A DNA stretch of 43,973 nt from Planifilum fimeticola (lineage in GTDB: Bacteria; Bacillota; Bacilli; Thermoactinomycetales; DSM-44946): positions 1 through 43,973 of the forward strand of contig NZ_PVNE01000032.1 in assembly GCF_003001905.1 (NCBI RefSeq). Direction: 5' to 3'. This document shows, piece by piece, positions 1 to 8,487 of the stretch; position 1 is the first letter of the stretch; each line of letters starts with the position of its first letter. The notes under the pieces were generated by a model that made no database searches, was not told the origin of the DNA, and saw only the letters and a program-made list of their open reading frames with translations. The translations under genes were made by a program, and so were the position numbers.

Positions 1-18
1 TGGGTTCGTCCTGAACAT
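1..18 (-). CDS. Transposase, first six codons only
   Basis: The start codon ATG lies at 18-16 behind a good ribosome binding site (GAAGGAAGG, seven bases upstream), and the frame reads MFRTNP to the window edge. The same six codons occur at the right end. The identification as a transposase rests on its placement in the repeated element and on the similarity of MFRTNP to IS1182-family N-termini. The gene is cut by the contig end, not shown to be broken. Confidence 0.45.
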
Positions 19-96
19 ATAAAAACCTTCCTTCGGAATTGTTTTATTCCGAATTCAACAAAAAAGGCTGTTGACCCTTCTTTGTCAACAGCCTCA
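1..96 (-). mobile_element. Outward-facing end of an insertion sequence (left copy)
   Basis: Bases 1-96 are the exact reverse complement of 43878-43973. Read on the minus strand the repeat has three parts: a 10-bp stem hairpin with a T6 tail (minus-strand order, bases 93-60), a second small inverted repeat (TTCGGAAT/ATTCCGAA, about 29-54), then GAAGGAAGG and an ATG at bases 18-16 running off the window. A terminator at the very edge followed by the transposase start is a common layout for IS ends. The encoded MFRTNP resembles the N-terminus of IS1182-type transposases as I remember them; that family assignment is inference. Confidence 0.7.
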
Positions 97-266
97 GCGC
101 TCTCCCAAGAGAGAGCGCCAGGCTATCAAGCAAGTGACAGGCGAGGCGATTTTTCGCGTCAGCTCCGCAGAGGCGAGCCGCACGACGAATCCAAATCGTT
201 GCTTCGCTTTCCGGGCTTCGGTTTGTCAGCGGTCTCGCGCCCTCCTTCGGGAGGACGTCCCCAGCT
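97..266. other. Short spacer between IS end and acyl-CoA ligase, no gene seen
   Basis: No convincing coding sequence. It contains two hairpins: GCGCTCTC/GAGAGCGC near 98-115 and a CCTCC-TTCG-GGAGG hairpin near 241-254. Neither has a T tract on the minus strand, so they are weak candidates for the end of the ligase transcript. Confidence 0.4.
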
Positions 267-1863
267 TCAGTTGACCCTTCGCTCCCGTCCCTGCCAATAC
301 TTCTCCCGGAGCTTGAACTTCTGCAGCTTTCCGGTGGCGGTGCGGGGGAGGGAGTCGACGAACTCCACCGATTTGGGCGCCTTGAAATGGGCCATGCGGT
401 CGCGGCAGAACCGGATCAATTCCTCTTCGGTGAGGGAGGCTCCCTCCTTCAACACCACCAGGGCCTTCGGCACCTCCCCCCACTTGTCGTCCGGCACGCC
501 GATCACCGCCGCCTCCAGGACGGAGGGATGTTGGTAGATCACCCCTTCCACCTCGGTGGAGGAGATGTTTTCCCCGCCGGAGATGATCATATCCTTCAGG
601 CGGTCCAGGATTTCGATATACCCGTCGGGGTGGACCACCGCCAGATCCCCCGTGTGGAACCAGCCGTTCCGGATCGCCTTGGCCGTCTCCTCCGGCTGCT
701 TGTAATATCCCTTCATCACCACATTGCCGCGGGTGACGATTTCACCGATCTCCTTTCCGTTCCACTCCACCTCCTTCTCCTCGTCCTCCAGCCGCACCAC
801 CTTCGTCTCGCCGTTGAAGGCCAGCTCGATCCCCTGGCGCGCCTTGATCTTGGCCTGCTCTTCGGGGGAAAGCTTCTCCTTCTCCCGGGTCCACTCGCAG
901 TACAGGATAAAGGGCGACACCTCCGTCAGCCCGTACACGTGCATCATTTCCAGCCCCAGCAATTTCTGGGCCCTCTCGATCAGCGCCGCCGGCGGCGGAG
1001 AGCCGGCCGTCGCCATCCTCCTTTTGAAGGAGGTGTTCACCCGATCGATCCCCTTGGCGTTGACCAGCATGTTCACCACCGTCGGGGCGCCGCAAAGAAG
1101 GGTGATCCCCTCCTCATCGAAGATCTTCAGAATCCGCTCCGGATCCACCTTCCGCAGACAGACGTGCGTCGCCCCCGCAGCGGTGATCGCCCAGATTCCT
1201 CCCCAGCCGTTGGCGTGAAACATGGGCAGGGTGTGCAGATAGACGTCATCGTGCTCCACCCGGAGATGGTACAGGAAATCCGCCGCATTCACCCAGTTGT
1301 TCCGATGGGTCAACATGACGCCCTTGGGGCGGGAGGTGGTGCCGCTGGTGTAGTTGATCGTCAGGGTGTCGTTTTCGTCCAGTTCCACCGCCGGCGGTGC
1401 TTCATCCCCCGCTCCGCTCAGGAACGCTTCATATTCCGTGAAGGAAAGGGAGGTCTCAAAACCGTCCCCGGAATTGGCCACCACGATCAGCCCGATTTGG
1501 GGAATCCGATCCCGGATCGCCTCGACCGGGACGACATATTCCGCATCGACGATCAGGGCCTTGCTGTCGCTGTGGTTGAGGATGTAGGCGATGTCATCGG
1601 CGGACAGCCGATAGTTCACCGGAACGGCCACCGCGCCGATCTGTCCGATGCCGTTCCAACATCTGATGGGTGTTGGTCATGATCAGGGCCACGTGGTCTC
1701 CCTTGCCGATCCCGGCCGAAAGGAGAGCGTTGGAGAGGCGGTTCACCCGCTCGTCAAACTGCTTGTAGGTCAATCGCTTCTCTCCGTCGATCACGGCCAC
1801 CTTTTCCGGATAATACTTCACGGCTCTGCGCTTCCAATCCAGCGGGGTCAAAGGGGTGATCAA
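267..1863 (-). pseudogene. Long-chain acyl-CoA ligase (AMP-binding), interrupted by a frameshift
   Basis: An AMP-forming fatty-acyl-CoA synthetase would activate fatty acids with ATP and CoA. Two frames together give almost the full family length. The N-terminal piece (1863 to about 1654) reads ITPLTPLDWKRRAVKYYPEK and ends in MTNTHQMLE. The rest (about 1652 to 267) resumes at GIGQIGAVAVPVNYR and carries the P-loop YTSGTTSRPKGV, the GLTE motif, the adenylate motif YxHTGDLAV and the C-terminal PRTATGKLQK lysine region. At 1650-1656 about three residues are missing and the frame shifts, as if 8 bases were lost. TTG at 1863 fits the AAGGAG at 1874-1879 better than GTG at 1872, which sits one base from it. 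It may be a true pseudogene or an assembly error. Confidence 0.8.
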
Positions 1864-1947
1864 AAGAAACACGCTCCTTCCGGAATTGAATATTTTGTAA
1901 ATTCCGATTACAAAGTGAAGCCTCCGGCGGTACTACTCTACAATTCT

Positions 1948-1976
1948 ATTTTATACGGGAGTTTTCCGGGGCTCAA
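1948..1976 (-). promoter_or_regulatory. Sigma-A promoter for the acyl-CoA ligase gene
   Basis: On the minus strand TTGAGC (1976-1971) and TAAAAT (1953-1948) are separated by 17 bases, about 85 bases upstream of the ligase start. The leader contains an inverted repeat CGGAATT/AATTCCG (about 1881-1906). I found no clear FadR-type box here. Confidence 0.5.
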
Positions 1977-2003
1977 TACTGCGCCGGGTTCGAAAAAGCG
2001 CAC

Positions 2004-2028
2004 AAAAAAACCGCCTGCAAGCGGCGGG
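2004..2028 (-). terminator. Intrinsic terminator after the DUF1641 gene
   Basis: On the minus strand CCGCC, a 7-base loop and GGCGG are followed by seven T residues, about 20 bases after the stop codon of the DUF1641 gene. Confidence 0.75.
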
Positions 2029-2049
2029 CGAAAAAATATCCGCACCTCG

Positions 2050-2607
2050 TCAGGATTGCCCGTCCTTCAGCCCCTTGGACAGGGCCTTGGCAAAGGAGAG
2101 CATGAAACGGATCCCTTCCCGAACCTCCGGATCCGACATCGAACGAAGGAGCCGGAAAAGAGAAGGGGAATCGCCGGCTCCCCGCAGTTCCTCGCGCGCC
2201 GACTCGACGGCCGTCAGGATTCCGTGCGCCAGCTCCGGAAATCCCTTCTGCACCAGGTCGTCTGCCGCTTCCACCGCCTTCCCCGCCTTCTCCGCCGCAG
2301 CCGCCGCCATCGGACCGGTCCAGGTGCTCCTCAGCCGGGCCAAAAGCTCCGCCAGTTCGGCCAGGGCGCTCAGCGCCCCGCTTTCCTCCAGCCGTTGCAC
2401 AAGGTCCAAGACCCGGTGCAGGCTGTCGCTCGCTTCGGGCAGCCGGCGCAGAAGGGTCAGGGTTTCGGGCTGCAGGATGTCATCGAGCAGCTCCAGGGCG
2501 ACAGCCCCCCTCTCGGCCAACCGGCCGACCATCTCCAGGGTCATCGACCGGAGGGCATCCTCTTCCCAGTCCCCTGCCCGGTCCCTTTTCCAAGTGATGT
2601 CTCCCAT
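2050..2607 (-). CDS. DUF1641 family protein
   Basis: A 185-aa soluble protein, mostly helical and rich in Ala, Leu and Glu. The C-terminal segment SDPEVREGIRFMLSFAKALS (about residues 157-176) is the DUF1641 signature as I know it. Members of this family, such as B. subtilis YrhD, sit next to formate-dehydrogenase or sulfide:quinone-reductase-like genes and are thought to be accessory proteins of unknown biochemistry. Here the gene begins 12 bases after the stop of the SQR-like flavoprotein gene and is followed by a terminator, so the two are co-transcribed and probably act together. Start ATG at 2607, with GGCGGAG close upstream. No signal peptide or membrane segment. Confidence 0.75.
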   Translation of the reverse strand: MGDITWKRDRAGDWEEDALRSMTLEMVGRLAERGAVALELLDDILQPETLTLLRRLPEASDSLHRVLDLVQRLEESGALSALAELAELLARLRSTWTGPMAAAAAEKAGKAVEAADDLVQKGFPELAHGILTAVESAREELRGAGDSPSLFRLLRSMSDPEVREGIRFMLSFAKALSKGLKDGQS

Positions 2608-2619
2608 TTCTCCGCCCCC

Positions 2620-3756
2620 TCACAGGATTGCGCGGACATTCAGCCAGTACGCCGGCCCCTGCATGCCCTTGAACCACCGCAAAACTTCGGAGCTGGAAAC
2701 GGATTTCGGAAAGCGGCTGTAATCAAAGGCGATGAAACCGGCATCCCGGAAGCTGTTTCCCAAAAAGAAGGCCCCTTTTCCGTCATAGACGGAAGTCTCC
2801 GGCAATCCCTTCAGCCGGCTGACCAAGTTTTGCACCAGGACCTCGCTCTGATAATAAGCCGAGCCGCCTTTCGGGAGCGGAAGATTGGTCGCATCCCCGA
2901 GGACGTAAACCCGGTCGTCGCCTTCCATCTTCAACGTGAGGCGGTCGGTGGGGACAAACCCCCTTTCGTCGCCGAGCCCGGAATCCGCGACGACGGGCGC
3001 TCCCCGATGGGCGGGAACGGCGACCAGCACATCGAAGGGATGCTCCTCTCCATCCGCGGTGAACACCCTTTTCCGAAGCGGATCCACCTTTTCCAGCCGG
3101 AAGAAGGGCTGATGGACGATGCCGCGCTGCTCAAATTGGGACAGGGCCCAATCGGCCACCGGTTGCATCCGGTGGAGCCGGCCGTCAGAATAGGCGTATT
3201 TCAGCCGGATCCCTTCCCGGATTCCCCGCCTCCTGAGATAATCGTCCAGCATCAAGGCGAATTCCAGGGGAGCTCCCGGCCCCTTGTGGGGCTGATCCAC
3301 CGCGATGAGAATCCGTCCCTTTTTCACGGAAGCCAGCGCATCCCTCAGCCGCAGGGCACCTTCCAGGCTATAAAAATGGCGGGCGCTCTCCTTCAGCCCG
3401 GGGACACCGTCGAAATCCGGGCGGGACCCCGTGGCGATGACCAGGTAATCGTATGGATACTCCGTCGTCCGGGATTGCACGCAGCGTCGGTCCGGCCGGA
3501 TTCTCTTGATCTCGTCGAAAACCAGCGTCACTCCCCGATGGACCAGGCTCTTTTCCTCCCGGACAATCTGTTCCGGAAATTTTTCGTTAAACACGACGGA
3601 CAAAAAACCCGGCTGGTACAGATGCTGCTCGGAACGGGTGATCAACAGAATTTCCAACTCCCCGGACCGGATCGAATCCGTCAGCCGCCGCGCAAGCCGG
3701 TTGGCGACCATGGTGCCGGCCGCGCCTCCGCCGAGAACGACGATCCGCTTGCCCAT
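2620..3756 (-). CDS. Sulfide:quinone oxidoreductase-like FAD protein without the catalytic cysteines
   Basis: A 378-aa pyridine-nucleotide-disulfide-fold flavoprotein. It has an N-terminal FAD dinucleotide motif (GGGAAG, residues 9-14), the ATGSRPDF segment (108-115), and the C-terminal FAD motif YVLGDATNLPLPKGGSAYY. The architecture and the segment HKGPGAPLEF (157-166) match the SQR family, where that segment normally reads HKCPPAP with a redox-active cysteine. Here it is Gly159, and the only cysteine in the protein is Cys92. Classical sulfide oxidation through a cysteine persulfide is therefore unlikely; it may oxidise another donor or reduce quinone differently. ATG at 3756 has AAAGGA four bases upstream. 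The gene forms a pair with the DUF1641 gene and follows a terminator, so it probably has its own promoter in 3757-3880. Confidence 0.8.
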   Translation of the reverse strand: MGKRIVVLGGGAAGTMVANRLARRLTDSIRSGELEILLITRSEQHLYQPGFLSVVFNEKFPEQIVREEKSLVHRGVTLVFDEIKRIRPDRRCVQSRTTEYPYDYLVIATGSRPDFDGVPGLKESARHFYSLEGALRLRDALASVKKGRILIAVDQPHKGPGAPLEFALMLDDYLRRRGIREGIRLKYAYSDGRLHRMQPVADWALSQFEQRGIVHQPFFRLEKVDPLRKRVFTADGEEHPFDVLVAVPAHRGAPVVADSGLGDERGFVPTDRLTLKMEGDDRVYVLGDATNLPLPKGGSAYYQSEVLVQNLVSRLKGLPETSVYDGKGAFFLGNSFRDAGFIAFDYSRFPKSVSSSEVLRWFKGMQGPAYWLNVRAIL

Positions 3757-3880
3757 GAATTCCTTTCCCTCCCCCCTGATGCCCTAATTCCTCCCAATTC
3801 CATTGTACCTCGTAAGGTTCCCGTCATTTTTGAAGTCCGTGGCAATCCATTGACGGAAACGGGAAGAAAAACGGACAAAT

Positions 3881-3911
3881 AAAAAAAGACGCGGCCCTTG
3901 ACCTGCCGCGC
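3881..3911 (-). terminator. Intrinsic terminator after the CoA-disulfide reductase gene
   Basis: On the minus strand GCGCGGC (3911-3905) pairs with GCCGCGT (3895-3889), followed by C and seven T residues. It lies 18 bases after the reductase stop codon. Confidence 0.7.
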
Positions 3912-3929
3912 TTCTTCCGCCGCATAGCC

Positions 3930-5582
3930 TCAAAGTTTCCCGCCCTTGGCGTACGAATACAGTCGATACCCCCCGTCCAGGTTTTTCACCCGAAAACCGT
4001 TTTCCATGAGGATCCGGGACGCCAAATATCCGCGCAAGCCCACCGCGCACATCACACCAATCGTTTTGTCCTTCGGAAGCTCCCCCAACCGATCGCGCAG
4101 TTCATCCAGGGGGAGGTGAACGGCCCCGTCGATCCCCCCGCCTTCCACCTCCCGCGGCGTGCGCACATCGAGAAGGATGCCTCCGGAAGCGAGGTGGTCA
4201 TCCAGCTCGTTCCACTGAAGGACCTCCACCAGCCGATCGAGGATGTTTGTCGCCGCATAACCGGCGATATTGACGGGATCCTTCGCAGAGGAAAAGGGAG
4301 GGGCATAGGCCAGTTCCAGGTCCGGCAGGTCCCGGACCGTGAGTCCCCCCTTGATCGCCGTTGCGATCACGTCGATTCGTTTGTCGACCCCCTCTTCTCC
4401 GACGGCCTGGGCGCCGAAGATCCTGCCCGTCTCCCGGTCAAAGATCAGTTTCAGCGCCAGCGGTGACGCGTTGGGATAATAGGCCGCGTGGCTGGATGGA
4501 AAGACGTGGACCGCTTCATGGGGGATCCCGAGCCGCTTCAGGGTTTTTTCGTTGTTGCCCGTCGCCGCGACGGTCAGCCCGAAAAGCTTCACGATGGCGG
4601 TGCCGAGGGTTCCCGCGTAATACACGTCAAAGCCGTGTATGATATCGGCCACCAGCCGTCCCTGCCTGTTGGCCGGCCAGGCGAGGGGGACATGGGTCGG
4701 AAATCCGTGAACATAGTCTTTCACTTCGACGGCATCCCCGATGGCATAGATGTCGGGATCGGAAGTCTGCAGGCGCGGATTCACCCGGATGGCGCCGCGG
4801 ACTCCCAGCTCGAGGCCGGCCTTCCGGGCCAGCTCGTTTTCCGGTTGCACCCCGACCGCCAGGATGATCATGTCGGCTTCCAGGGTTTCTCCGCTGTGGA
4901 GGACAAGGCGTCGTCCCCCCTTTTCCAGGGCCTTCAGCCCGTCCTCCAGGTGCAGGCGGATGCCGCACTCCTTCAAATAAGCGTGAACCATGGCGGCCAT
5001 CTCGCGGTCCAATGGCGGCAGCACCTGATCCGCCATCTCCACCAGCGACGCCTTCACGCCGCGCTCGACCAGATTCTCCGCCATCTCGAGACCCACAAAC
5101 CCGCCGCCGATGATTGCGGCACTTGTCGGTTTTTCCCTCTCGACATAGGCTTTGATCCGGTCCGCGTCGGGAATGGTGCGAAGGGCAAACGCGGCCTTCG
5201 CCTGATCCATTCCCTCGATCGGCGGCAGGATCGGCCTGGCGCCGGGGGACAAGATCAACGTGTCGTAGGATTCTTCGTATTCCTCTCCCGTGCGGAGATC
5301 TCTCGCAGACACCGTTTTCCGCTCCCGGTGGATGGCCGTCACTTCGGTCAACATGCGAAGGTCGATCCGGAAACGCTTCGACATCCCTGAAGCGGTTTGA
5401 AGCAAGAGCCGATCCCGGTCCCGGATGACGCCGCCGACGTAATAGGGCAGGCCGCAGTTCGCAAAGGAAATGTGCTCCCCTCTTTCAAACAGGACGATCC
5501 GATACCGTTCGCTCAACCGGCGCAGGCGGGCCGCGGCCGTCGCGCCTCCCGCCACGCCGCCGACAATGACGATCTTTCGCAT
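3930..5582 (-). CDS. cdr: CoA-disulfide reductase fused to a rhodanese domain
   Basis: A 550-aa two-domain protein of the CoADR-RHD type. The N-terminal part is an FAD/NAD(P)H disulfide reductase: GGVAGGATAA FAD motif, and SFANCGLPYY with active-site Cys43, exactly where CoA-disulfide reductases carry it. It also has a second Rossmann motif IIGGGFVGLEMAE and the FAD segment DIYAIGDAVEV. Residues from about 455 form a rhodanese domain with catalytic Cys512 in the loop CAVGLRG and the LDVRTPREVEGG motif. Such enzymes reduce CoA disulfide or CoA persulfide/polysulfide with NAD(P)H in the cytosol. Start ATG 5582 with GGAGGGG upstream. The DUF2892 gene 58 bases upstream is probably in the same transcript. 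Confidence 0.9.
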   Translation of the reverse strand: MRKIVIVGGVAGGATAAARLRRLSERYRIVLFERGEHISFANCGLPYYVGGVIRDRDRLLLQTASGMSKRFRIDLRMLTEVTAIHRERKTVSARDLRTGEEYEESYDTLILSPGARPILPPIEGMDQAKAAFALRTIPDADRIKAYVEREKPTSAAIIGGGFVGLEMAENLVERGVKASLVEMADQVLPPLDREMAAMVHAYLKECGIRLHLEDGLKALEKGGRRLVLHSGETLEADMIILAVGVQPENELARKAGLELGVRGAIRVNPRLQTSDPDIYAIGDAVEVKDYVHGFPTHVPLAWPANRQGRLVADIIHGFDVYYAGTLGTAIVKLFGLTVAATGNNEKTLKRLGIPHEAVHVFPSSHAAYYPNASPLALKLIFDRETGRIFGAQAVGEEGVDKRIDVIATAIKGGLTVRDLPDLELAYAPPFSSAKDPVNIAGYAATNILDRLVEVLQWNELDDHLASGGILLDVRTPREVEGGGIDGAVHLPLDELRDRLGELPKDKTIGVMCAVGLRGYLASRILMENGFRVKNLDGGYRLYSYAKGGKL

Positions 5583-5640
5583 CGGTTCCCCTCCACCCCT
5601 TTTGACAAATCTTCATGCCCCTGAGCACCTGTTCGAGCGC

Positions 5641-5850
5641 TCACTTCGCTTTTTCCGAGGAACACGTTCGAATTCCGCACAAGGAATACAGGGGACACCG
5701 GCTCACCGCCGCCGTCAACAGCGGAACCAGGCCGAGCAGACCCAGCCACTTGAGGTTCCCTTCCGCAAACACCGGCAGGGACAGGAGAGCCAGGCCGATG
5801 ATGACCCGAATCCAGCGATCGACACGCCCCACATTTTTGTCCATGCGCAT
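5641..5850 (-). CDS. DUF2892 (YgaP membrane-domain) protein
   Basis: A 69-aa protein starting MRMDKNVGRVDRWIRVIIG, the typical opening of DUF2892 proteins, with two hydrophobic segments (about 15-29 and 34-48) and three cysteines near the C-terminus (CPLYSLCGIRTC). In YgaP this domain is a membrane hairpin attached to a rhodanese. Here it is a separate gene directly upstream of a rhodanese-containing reductase, which supports a shared role in sulfur transfer at the membrane. GAGGGAG lies 2 bases before ATG 5850. The exact function is unknown. Confidence 0.8.
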   Translation of the reverse strand: MRMDKNVGRVDRWIRVIIGLALLSLPVFAEGNLKWLGLLGLVPLLTAAVSRCPLYSLCGIRTCSSEKAK

Positions 5851-5988
5851 TCACTCCCTCAACAGGAATAGCATACCCCCTACCCTATATGTTGAAGGCC
5901 GGCTTCACCCGTGTCAATCGGTGTCACCGTTTCTCAAAAGAGCTGTCACGCGATTTCATCAAAGCCTTCACAAAAAATCCCCAAAAAG

Positions 5989-6012
5989 AAAAAAGGCCGA
6001 TGTGATCGGCCT
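5989..6012 (-). terminator. Intrinsic terminator after the adenine deaminase gene
   Basis: On the minus strand AGGCCGAT, a CAC loop and ATCGGCCT are followed by a run of T residues (A5989-A5994 on the plus strand). It lies 119 bases after the deaminase stop codon. Confidence 0.75.
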
Positions 6013-6130
6013 CTCAAGTTTGGACAAAGCGCCGGGAAGAGGCGATTCCTTCGCCGAGCGCCCCCTCTCCAAACCGCCTTCCCGCTCCGGGTATGCGTTT
6101 TTCGTAGTCTCTGCCCGCAGTCATCCGCCT

Positions 6131-7894
6131 TTATTTCAACCGCTCCGCCGGGACCAGCACCCGCCCGTCCTTGATTCTCAGCAAGCCGCGGGCGGTCAGA
6201 CGGACCTGCGGCAAATGGGTGGAGGAGAGGAACAAGAACGTATAAATCGGATCGTAGAAGGGGTGGCCGAAGGCCTTCAGCTCCCGGGTCAGCTGTTCCG
6301 TCAGGAATATCAGCTCGTCCACCGGCCGCTCGCTCATTCCACCGCCGATCGGCAGGGGAAGGTTGAAGCGCTCCTCGTCTCCCTGGATCCAGACGATCCC
6401 TCCCCCCTGTTCCAGCGCCCGGTTGGCGGCCTGGGCCATGGCGTCGGGCCTTTGCCCCAACACCAGCAGATCTCCGGAACCGTTGTAGGTGGAGGCCAGA
6501 CCGTCGATTCCCCTGCCGAAGCCCCGCAGGACGCCCCGGGTGATCCAGGCGCCGTCCCGGTCGACCAGATGGGCCAACAGGCGATCATCCTCCGGCGAAA
6601 GCTGAACCCGCCCCCCTCGGACGGGCAGGGACTCCTCGGTGACCCGCGTGATCACCGGGTTGAGCAGTTGAATCACCGGGTAAGACCCGCCGGATGGGAG
6701 GGAGAGGGCAAAGTGATCCGCATCGGCCCGCCAGGAGAAGGAGGTGACGAGCTCTCCGTACCGGCTCCAGTCCATCCGGGGCAGGGGGATGAGCAGCTTG
6801 CCCTCTTCGGCGACGATCCGACCGCCGGCGATCACCTGCACCGGCGTCGGCTGGTCCAGGCCGGAGAGCACGTTGATGTCGGCCACCCGTCCCGGGGCGA
6901 TCCCTCCCAGATGCTCATCCAGCCGGTAATAGACGGCGGGGTTGATGGTCACCATCCGGTACGCCTCCACCGGGTCGCATCCCGCTTCCAGGGCCGTCTT
7001 GATCAGGTAATCAACGAAGCCGTGGCGCAGGTAGGCCGGCGTCGGACCGTCGGTCGTCATCATCAGCCGGTGCCAGGGGACGTTATCCTTTTTCAACAGA
7101 CCTTCCAGAAGGATCGGCAGGTCGGGGCGGAGAGAACTGTGGCGAAGGGTGGTCATGTAGCCGAGCCGCAGGCGATCCCACACCTCTTCCGGAGTAATCG
7201 GCTCGTGGTCTCCCGTCACCCCCGCCGCCGCCAGCCGGGCCAGGGTCTTGTACGAAGATCCCGGAGCGTGTCCTTCCACCCGCTTTCCCAACCCGCGAAG
7301 CTCTTCGATCCAGCGCACCATCCGCTCATCCCCCGCCAGCAGGGAGGGCCAGGCGGTCAGCTCCCCGCCCTGCAACACCCGCGGGTGGGATAGCAGATCC
7401 CGCACCCGTTCATGGGAGAACAATTCGTCTTCATTGGGCAACGTGGCCTGGGAATCGAACCGGGCCCACCAAAACAGATGGACCGGCAAACGGGCGAGAT
7501 CGTCCGCCAGGGAAAGGAATTCCTCCGTCGCCATTCGGCTGAACAGAAACAGATTATCGCAGATCAGCACCGTCGTTCCGAGGGGCAGCACCTTTTCCGT
7601 CAACGTGACCGGATGATACAGTTGAAAAGGATGGGCGTGGGGCTCGATGTACCCCGGGACCAACACCCGATCCGTCACATCGACGATGCGGGTGCGATCG
7701 CCCGGCCCGATTTTCGCCTCCTCCAGGGAACCCACGTAGGCGATCCGGCCCGCGGCGATCGCCACATCCACCTCCTCCAGCCGGCCGGTATACACGTTGA
7801 GCACCCGTCCCCCGGTCAACAGGAGATCGGGGTCAGCCCTTCCCGAGGCGACGTCGATGATCCGGGACAAAACGCCGGAATTCTGCAGCATCAT
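6131..7894 (-). CDS. Adenine deaminase-like amidohydrolase (YerA type)
   Basis: A 587-aa metal-dependent amidohydrolase. It carries the metal-binding EPHAHPF (HxH) motif, a conserved EGHAPGSS histidine segment, and the TTDGPTP aspartate region, followed by the C-terminal adenine-deaminase domain with GGGMSERPVDE. Overall order and length match the adenine deaminase superfamily, closest in my judgement to B. subtilis YerA rather than AdeC. The expected reaction is adenine to hypoxanthine plus ammonia, but YerA-like proteins have not been firmly assigned. Start chosen at ATG 7894 (MMLQNSGVLSR), 10 bases after GGGAGGAGG; an upstream ATG at 7957 lacks such a site. It is divergent from the DUF2892 gene at 8083. 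Confidence 0.8.
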   Translation of the reverse strand: MMLQNSGVLSRIIDVASGRADPDLLLTGGRVLNVYTGRLEEVDVAIAAGRIAYVGSLEEAKIGPGDRTRIVDVTDRVLVPGYIEPHAHPFQLYHPVTLTEKVLPLGTTVLICDNLFLFSRMATEEFLSLADDLARLPVHLFWWARFDSQATLPNEDELFSHERVRDLLSHPRVLQGGELTAWPSLLAGDERMVRWIEELRGLGKRVEGHAPGSSYKTLARLAAAGVTGDHEPITPEEVWDRLRLGYMTTLRHSSLRPDLPILLEGLLKKDNVPWHRLMMTTDGPTPAYLRHGFVDYLIKTALEAGCDPVEAYRMVTINPAVYYRLDEHLGGIAPGRVADINVLSGLDQPTPVQVIAGGRIVAEEGKLLIPLPRMDWSRYGELVTSFSWRADADHFALSLPSGGSYPVIQLLNPVITRVTEESLPVRGGRVQLSPEDDRLLAHLVDRDGAWITRGVLRGFGRGIDGLASTYNGSGDLLVLGQRPDAMAQAANRALEQGGGIVWIQGDEERFNLPLPIGGGMSERPVDELIFLTEQLTRELKAFGHPFYDPIYTFLFLSSTHLPQVRLTARGLLRIKDGRVLVPAERLK

Positions 7895-8082
7895 TTGCGC
7901 GTCTCCTCCTCCCTGGACGGTTGGGTGTGCCATCGAGCCTGCGTTGCATAATGGCACGGATCAAACAGATACTAACCTGAGAAAAAAGATGTTCCCATTC
8001 CGAAAAGCGATTTCCGCTCACCGACAATCGGCCGGAATCCGGATCGGAAGAAATCTTTGATGCTCGCAAAGGAGGGGTTTTC

Positions 8083-8349
8083 ATGCGTAAAAACGTCGGC
8101 ACGTGGGATGCCATCATGCGCATCACCATCGGTCTGGTCGGTCTCGCCTGGAGCACCGCCCGGATGGCTCGCCATCCTAACCGGGGATTTCCGATCTTGG
8201 TGGCGATGCTCTCGGGAATGAAGGTGGCCGAGGGAATCACCCGCTTTTGTCCCATGCTCCACCTGTTGGGAGCGCGGACGAATCATTCCGACCAGCACGG
8301 GACCATCGATGAGGCGGAGGAAACCACCGCCCATCACCCGGCCCATTGA
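8083..8349 (+). CDS. Second DUF2892 family protein
   Basis: An 88-aa protein beginning MRKNVGTWDAIMRITIGLVG, the DUF2892 opening, with hydrophobic segments at about 12-25 and 35-47. A cysteine follows (RFCPMLHLLG), then a polar His/Glu-rich tail. It is one of two DUF2892 genes in this window; the other lies at 5641-5850. AAAGGAGGGG precedes the ATG by about six bases. It is followed after 12 bases by a 41-codon membrane-protein gene and a terminator, giving a two-gene plus-strand unit. Role unknown; the family is linked to rhodanese and sulfur metabolism. Confidence 0.8.
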   Translation: MRKNVGTWDAIMRITIGLVGLAWSTARMARHPNRGFPILVAMLSGMKVAEGITRFCPMLHLLGARTNHSDQHGTIDEAEETTAHHPAH

Positions 8350-8361
8350 GGAAGGATCGCG

Positions 8362-8487
8362 ATGGACCCGGGACCGATCATCAGCGAAATTTTGACGGAT
8401 TACGGCTTTGTCATCCTGATGGGAATCGGCGCACTGGTCGTCCTCGGCCTGGTCGCCGACCGCTTCCGCCGGCGACAACCGCGATGA
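8362..8487 (+). CDS. Small single-span membrane protein (41 aa)
   Basis: A short reading frame with GAGGAAGG upstream (spacing about 6) encodes a 41-aa protein. A polar N-terminus MDPGPIISEILTDYG leads into one membrane span (FVILMGIGALVVLGLVA), then the basic tail DRFRRRQPR, which predicts N-out/C-in. The stop codon is immediately followed by a strong terminator. The ribosome site, membrane span and terminator together make it a credible gene. It is not assigned to a known family; its pairing with DUF2892 suggests a membrane role. Confidence 0.6.
   Translation: MDPGPIISEILTDYGFVILMGIGALVVLGLVADRFRRRQPR

Noticed and set aside
1-96. Terminal inverted repeats of a linear plasmid, phage or integrated element
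   Set aside because: The repeat holds a terminator, ribosome site and the start of an outward-reading gene, typical of IS ends; the genes inside are core metabolism, not plasmid or phage genes.
1870-1872. GTG 1872 as start of the acyl-CoA ligase
   Set aside because: It is one base from the ribosome binding site; TTG 1863 has workable spacing and fits the family N-terminus.
1648-3882. Very long plus-strand open frame (744 codons)
   Set aside because: It lies opposite three clear minus-strand genes, is Pro/Arg/His/Gly-rich and shows no domain; it is a shadow in GC-rich DNA. The same holds for the long plus-strand frames opposite purL, purB, purF and the permease.
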